Of a stretch of DNA of 7,630 nucleotides, positions 4,822-7,630 are shown piece after piece; positions within the stretch are counted from its first letter, which is position 1; the number at the start of each line of letters is the position of its first letter. The stretch is from RXOA01 sp964547105 (GTDB lineage Bacteria > Bipolaricaulota > Bipolaricaulia > UBA7950 > UBA9294), in assembly GCA_964547105.1 (NCBI GenBank), contig CAZJLO010000071.1, forward strand, positions 1 through 7,630, in the 5' to 3' direction. The notes below the pieces were generated by a model. The model did no database searches, was not told the origin of the DNA, and worked only from the letters and a program-made list of their open reading frames with translations. A program made the translations under genes and the position numbers.

Positions 4822-5760
4822 ATGACGGTTCAGCACAGGCATTACACAAGTCCCGCTGACTACTGGCGGGCGCGGGCGTTCTTCCGCGAGTTGCTCACAC
4901 ACGGCGACCGCCTTTCCGGCTACTGGCACGTCGGCGAATTCGACTACTGGCGCTGGCACTGGCTGGAGACCGTCGTCGAGCGGACACCGGATGAACTCTC
5001 GCTTTGGCAAACGGAAGACGGCCGGATCATTGCCGTGCTTAACCAAGGAGACCCCGGCGTTTGCCACCTGCATGTGCATCCGGAGTTCCGCACCCCGGAT
5101 GTGCTCCACGAGATGGTGGGGGTCGCCGAACGCGAGTACCCGGCTGTGCTTGAAGACGGACAGCGCGTCGTGTGGGTGTGGACGATGGAAGGCGATCTGC
5201 TGCTTTCGGGCGTGCTCTCTGAGCGTGGATTCGAGATGCAGCCGGAAGGCGACCACTCGGTGGAACACAACGGACGCCGCTCGCTTGGTGGGGCGATTCC
5301 GTCCGTGCCGATCCCTTATGGATTCAGCGTGTGCTCGATGGGCGGTCCTGAACAGCTTCCCCAGCGCAGCCTCGCTTCGTGGCGCGCGTTCCATCCGGGA
5401 GAACCGGACGAGGGATGCGATCCGACCGGCGCGTGGTATCGCAACGTCCAGCGCGCTCCGCTGTATCGGCGCGATCTGGATGTGGTGGCCGTCGCTCCGA
5501 ACGGCGACATCGCCTCGTTTGCCGTCTGCTACTTCGACGATGTCTCACAAACCGGCGTGTTTGTGCTCGACGGAGCAGCCATCGAGTACCAGCGGATGGG
5601 GCTTGGCAAGGCGGTGATGACCGAGGCGCTTCGCCGCTTGCGGTGGCTCGGAGCGCGCACTGCCTACGTCTCGTGGTACGACGCCCCCGCCGGGGCCCTC
5701 TATCGCTCGGTTGGCTTCTTCGATGAGCGCCTTGGCCGCGTGTGGATCAAGAGAACATAG
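4822..5760 (+). CDS. Tandem-GNAT acetyltransferase
   Basis: This is a predicted 312-residue protein. I chose ATG 4822 (MTVQHRHYTS) because GGGGGA at 4811-4816 lies 5 nt upstream; the frame is open further back, but that part is leader sequence with the hairpin. The C-terminal GNAT domain (about 165-312) has the strand DVVAVAPNGDIASFAVCYFDD, the acetyl-CoA loop QRMGLGK (257-263), helix AVMTEALRRLRWLG, and ALYRSVGF (292-299) with the usual Tyr in the motif B helix. The N-terminal half (1-160) looks like a degenerate GNAT copy: LSLWQTEDGRIIAVLNQGDPG (59-79) resembles the substrate-side strands, but its cofactor loop is lost (HVHPEFRTPDVLHEM). Two-domain GNATs with one active half are a known architecture; mycothiol synthase has tandem domains, but identity with it is not implied. 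The acceptor is unknown. Confidence 0.88.
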   Translation: MTVQHRHYTSPADYWRARAFFRELLTHGDRLSGYWHVGEFDYWRWHWLETVVERTPDELSLWQTEDGRIIAVLNQGDPGVCHLHVHPEFRTPDVLHEMVGVAEREYPAVLEDGQRVVWVWTMEGDLLLSGVLSERGFEMQPEGDHSVEHNGRRSLGGAIPSVPIPYGFSVCSMGGPEQLPQRSLASWRAFHPGEPDEGCDPTGAWYRNVQRAPLYRRDLDVVAVAPNGDIASFAVCYFDDVSQTGVFVLDGAAIEYQRMGLGKAVMTEALRRLRWLGARTAYVSWYDAPAGALYRSVGFFDERLGRVWIKRT

Positions 5761-5915
5761 CCGATCCAGGGGACATCATCCCCAACTTACTTGTAGCGGC
5801 TGAGAGTTGAGTCTTGCATCCAGGAGTTCTAACCATTCTTGGATAGATCACGGCATTCATGGCATTGTGGGTGAACCGATGCATCTGTGACGAACCGTAG
5901 GTACGTGTCAGTTCG

Positions 5916-5950
5916 TTGGCATCGGCAAACGGATCAGATGGCATGTGCCA
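5916..5950 (+). promoter_or_regulatory. Weak candidate promoter with palindrome upstream of the flavodoxin gene
   Basis: TTGGCA (5916-5921, 5 of 6 matches to the -35 consensus) is followed after 17 bp by TGGCAT (5939-5944, 3 of 6 for the -10). The -10 forms half of a palindrome, TGGCA-TG-TGCCA (5939-5950). A second inverted repeat, ACGAAC (5890-5895) with GTTCGT (5911-5916), abuts the -35. The -10 is poor, so this is tentative. Apart from these elements the 233-nt gap 5761-5993 holds only a weak hairpin, GGGGA with TCCCC (5769-5783), behind the tandem GNAT gene. Confidence 0.25.
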
Positions 5951-5993
5951 GGTGTCATTCGACTTCCTGCATTGTCACAGAACGGGAGGTACT

Positions 5994-6485
5994 GTGAGCG
6001 GCATCATCGTCTATCGAAGCAGTTACGGAAGCACGAAGCAGTACGCGGAGTGGATCCACGAGGAAACGGGGTTTCCCGTATTTGAGTCCCGCGACGGTTC
6101 GATCCTGTGGGATGCGGACACCGTGGTGATCGGATGTCCGATCATCGCCAACAAGCCCACACTGCTGAGCTGGATGCAGAAGCACTGGCACCGACTCAAG
6201 GGAAAGAACGTCGTCCTGTTCACAACCTCCGGAGCCGATCCGGCGACCGAACCGGTGGAAGAGTGGATCGAGAAAGCGTTGCCGGCAAAGATGAAGGACC
6301 ATGTGACCGTCTTCCCGCTCGCCGGCCGTTTTGAGTTTGCCACGCTGGGCGGGATGCACAAGGCGATGATGCGTCTCGGAGCCGCCCTGACGCGAGACGA
6401 GGCGATCAGAAACCAGATCAAGCATCCCATCGACGGCGTCGCCCGCGAGAACTTAGAGGCGCTATTGCAGTACCTGCGGGAATAG
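5994..6485 (+). CDS. Flavodoxin-fold protein (flavodoxin/HemG-like)
   Basis: This is a predicted 163-residue protein starting at GTG 5994, with GGGAGG at 5984-5989 and 4 nt spacing. The frame extends to an ATG at 5916, but the extra 26 residues are unlike the family and have no ribosome-binding site. The N-terminus is the flavodoxin strand plus FMN phosphate loop: GIIVYRSSYGSTKQYAEWI (3-21), with the S-x-Y-G-S-T pattern at 9-14. Next come ADTVVIGCPIIANKP (41-55), the FMN isoalloxazine-side loop, and KNVVLFTTSGADP (71-83), the third loop. It is somewhat short but complete, and the length suits the flavodoxin-domain family that includes oxygen-independent protoporphyrinogen oxidase HemG. Residues 107-135 (FPLAGRFEFATLGGMHKAMM) resemble the HemG-type insertion. 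A role in electron transfer or flavin-dependent oxidation is inferred; no haem gene is nearby. Confidence 0.86.
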   Translation: MSGIIVYRSSYGSTKQYAEWIHEETGFPVFESRDGSILWDADTVVIGCPIIANKPTLLSWMQKHWHRLKGKNVVLFTTSGADPATEPVEEWIEKALPAKMKDHVTVFPLAGRFEFATLGGMHKAMMRLGAALTRDEAIRNQIKHPIDGVARENLEALLQYLRE

Positions 6486-6488
6486 TCA

Positions 6489-6525
6489 GGGCCTTCCGGG
6501 GACGCCGAGCGCGGCATGAAGGACC
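6489..6525. terminator. Compound hairpin after the flavodoxin-fold gene, possible terminator
   Basis: CCTTC (6492-6496) pairs with GAAGG (6518-6522), extended by G6489-C6525 and G6490-C6524 around one mismatch. The inner hairpin is GCCG-AGCG-CGGC (6504-6515). It begins 3 nt after the TAG at 6483-6485. No T-tract follows in either direction. The position just after a stop supports an mRNA 3' end or protective hairpin. Confidence 0.35.
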
Positions 6526-6697
6526 GTCGATAGGGAAGAAGCTCACGGCGTGCCTCAGGACATCCAGCTGTCTCATCAGCGTGAAGAGTTCGAGCATGCC
6601 GATTCGAAAATAGATCTCTGCCCCCAATTGCGCTGCCAGTCGGCCACCAGCTTTTGCGAACGCGGCGTGCACCTACGGCTTGTGTGATGCCTTCCGT

Positions 6698-7141
6698 CTA
6701 CGTGTGTTCCTCGAAGTTCCCGCCGGCGCCGTGGAATGTGACCATCCCGTCGCCTGGTCCGTCGAACTTCACGTGGATGCACAGAACGAGGGGCTTCGTG
6801 CACTTCTGATTGGGGATGTCGAAATACGTGCCTGCATCGATCGTCGTTGCGGAGTAGCTTACGCTCCACTCCTTGAGGCGCCCTTCTCCTGCTCGGTGAC
6901 AGCTCATCTCGTCGATCGTCGCTTTGTTGTCGATCTTCGCCAGGAGATACAGCCCTTGCTGATCGACATTGTCGTCGTCCAGTCTTGTGGGAGTGGGAAT
7001 CGCGAAGTGGAACCAGTTTTCGGTTCCTTGTGCTTGCACAATGTCCGTCCCCCACCCGGCCCGCCGAATGCTCTTCACGTTGTCGGGATACTCAACTTGT
7101 ACGGCCACTCCATGGGTCCAGTACTTGAAATCATCAGACAT
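6698..7141 (-). CDS. Conserved hypothetical protein with WTHG...WFHFAIPTP signature (possibly DUF6623-like)
   Basis: This is a predicted 147-residue soluble protein. The start is ATG 7139-7141, with GGAGG 4 nt upstream (7146-7150 region); a longer frame runs through the hairpin and leader and is not coding-like. It begins MSDDFKYWTHGVAVQVEYPD, then has SIRRAGWGTDI (24-34) and GTENWFHFAIPTPTRLDD (39-56). This spacing of W-T-H-G, a hydrophobic strand, R-x-x-G-W-G-T and W-F-H-x-x-I-P-T-P matches a family of small beta-rich bacterial proteins that I remember as DUF6623; I cannot confirm the name here. The C-terminal half ends VTFHGAGGNFEEHT. There is no signal peptide or membrane segment. The gene has the strongest sigma70-type promoter in the window and a hairpin in its leader, so it is probably an independently regulated single gene. 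Function unknown. Confidence 0.82.
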   Translation of the reverse strand: MSDDFKYWTHGVAVQVEYPDNVKSIRRAGWGTDIVQAQGTENWFHFAIPTPTRLDDDNVDQQGLYLLAKIDNKATIDEMSCHRAGEGRLKEWSVSYSATTIDAGTYFDIPNQKCTKPLVLCIHVKFDGPGDGMVTFHGAGGNFEEHT

Positions 7142-7174
7142 CTTGCCTCCTTTGTTAGCAATCCCTTGGCCTGC

Positions 7175-7189
7175 GCTCGCTGTGCGAGC
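7175..7189 (-). other. Tight hairpin in the 5' leader of the WTHG-protein gene
   Basis: On the minus strand GCTCGC-ACA-GCGAGC forms a perfect 6-bp stem with a 3-nt loop. It lies between the predicted transcription start (about 7208) and the Shine-Dalgarno, 33 nt before the ATG. It could protect the mRNA 5' end or adjust translation. Confidence 0.45.
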
Positions 7190-7214
7190 CGGTGACCGAA
7201 CTGGCAAGTGATGT

Positions 7215-7244
7215 ATTGTAGGGAGCGCATAGATTGTCCGTCAA
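7215..7244 (-). promoter_or_regulatory. Sigma70-type promoter of the WTHG-protein gene
   Basis: On the minus strand TTGACG (7239-7244, 5 of 6) and TACAAT (7215-7220, 5 of 6) are separated by 18 bp. Transcription would start near 7208 and give a leader of about 67 nt before the ATG at 7141. This is the best consensus promoter in the window. Confidence 0.6.
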
Positions 7245-7292
7245 AGGACGAGTAGAGCGTCGAATCTACGGGATGAGAAGGTTTCTGAACGA

Positions 7293-7312
7293 GATACCTT
7301 ATGCGTGGTATC
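7293..7312. repeat. Inverted repeat in the 7208-7381 gap
   Basis: GATACC (7293-7298) and GGTATC (7307-7312) are perfect complements with an 8-nt loop. The repeat lies about 50 bp upstream of the -35 of the minus-strand promoter and beyond the 3' end of the distal GNAT gene. It could be an upstream regulator site or nothing. Confidence 0.3.
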
Positions 7313-7340
7313 CTGCCGGGACTGCCCGTTCTGGCTGGTG

Positions 7341-7372
7341 GAAACGGGCGAGAAAGGTGACTCGCCCGTTTC
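7341..7372 (-). terminator. Strong hairpin after the distal GNAT gene, probable terminator
   Basis: GAAACGGGCGAG (7341-7352) and CTCGCCCGTTTC (7361-7372) form a perfect 12-bp stem with an 8-nt loop (AAAGGTGA). It begins 9 nt beyond the TAA (7382-7384) of the minus-strand GNAT gene. The T-run is limited to the TTTC that closes the stem, so it is a stable but U-poor terminator. A third arm, GCCCGTT (7324-7330), can compete for AACGGGC (7343-7349). Confidence 0.6.
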
Positions 7373-7381
7373 TGCTGATGG

Positions 7382-7630
7382 TTATGGCTTCGGCTCGTCG
7401 AAGTACTTGAGCCATCCGACGGTGCTGTCGCGATCGTTGCCAAACACGGAGGCGTAGACGCCCTCGGCCGGCGGATTAGAGGCTCCCCCACCGCCGAGGC
7501 ATGCCTGGACGGCTCCACGCTCTCGCAGGCGGCGCATCCCTTCGTAGAGCAGCGCGGTGGCCAGTCCGTGCCTCTGGTGTTCGGGAACCGTCCCCACGGG
7601 CTCGTAGTAGCCCGATCGCGTGACATCGTC
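7382..7630 (-). CDS. GNAT acetyltransferase, C-terminal fragment
   Basis: The frame is open from the window edge to TAA at 7382-7384 and gives 82 residues; the start lies outside. It begins DDVTRSGYYEPVGTVPEHQR and includes the GNAT acetyl-CoA loop QRHGLA (Q-x-x-G-x-A) followed by helix TALLYEGMRRLRERG. The last part, VYASVFGNDRDSTVGWLKYF, fills the motif B position, though the usual Tyr-x-x-x-G-F is altered. EPVGT before the loop is the classical form of the strand, where the tandem GNAT at 4822-5760 has LDGAA. The two proteins otherwise share spacing and the RRLR helix, so they are likely members of one GNAT subfamily. The acceptor is unknown. Confidence 0.84.
   Translation of the reverse strand, partial: DDVTRSGYYEPVGTVPEHQRHGLATALLYEGMRRLRERGAVQACLGGGGASNPPAEGVYASVFGNDRDSTVGWLKYFDEPKP

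Noticed and set aside
4321..5394. 357-codon minus-strand open frame
   Set aside because: It lies antisense to the end of trpB, the small membrane protein and most of the tandem GNAT gene, all of which have family motifs or good start sites. Its sequence is low-complexity and Arg/His-rich, as expected for a shadow in GC-rich DNA.

Overview
This 7.6 kb window carries ordinary-looking bacterial chromosomal genes. The DNA is GC-rich, and the long antisense open frames are typical of such DNA. Start codons are ATG or GTG, most with a clear Shine-Dalgarno sequence. I see no phage, plasmid, IS, CRISPR, rRNA or tRNA signal. The composition, the variety of stand-alone enzyme genes and a degenerate GTAGCTT-type heptamer repeat fit an uncultured or environmental bacterium. 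I cannot assign a phylum from the sequence alone.

Layout. Bases 1-203 hold the C-terminal end of a TPR-type protein (+). It converges with a minus-strand pair: a GNAT acetyltransferase (256-864) downstream of a DJ-1/PfpI-superfamily protein (994-1578). An 80-residue, two-helix membrane protein ending in Cys-Lys-Lys-Cys follows on + (1784-2026). Its stop lies 2 nt from the stop of a converging CPBP (Abi/CAAX-type) intramembrane metalloprotease gene (2029-2940, minus), whose own start looks leaderless. Next on + is a stand-alone tryptophan synthase beta chain, trpB (3149-4360), with no trpA or other trp gene in the window. A heptamer repeat, a small two-helix membrane protein (4513-4737), a tandem-GNAT protein (4822-5760) and a flavodoxin-fold protein (5994-6485) follow. 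The last two genes are on the minus strand: a 147-residue protein with a WTHG...WFHFAIPTP signature (6698-7141) and the 3' end of another GNAT (7382-7630), which resembles the C-terminal GNAT half of the 4822-5760 gene.

These genes do not read as one pathway or a recognisable defence or biosynthetic system. They are mostly single-gene units with their own control regions, plus perhaps two short co-transcribed sets (DJ-1 then GNAT on minus; the 74-residue membrane protein then the tandem GNAT on +). The most interesting material is regulatory. In front of trpB, a perfect inverted repeat fills the spacer of a promoter-like pair. Downstream of it, a short frame with a Trp-Gly-Trp codon cluster ends in the trpB ribosome-binding site, within sequence that can form alternative hairpins; this suggests, but does not show, tryptophan-responsive control. 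The 6698-7141 gene has the best sigma70-type promoter in the window and a hairpin in its leader. Several intergenic hairpins lack U-tracts, so termination calls are weak.
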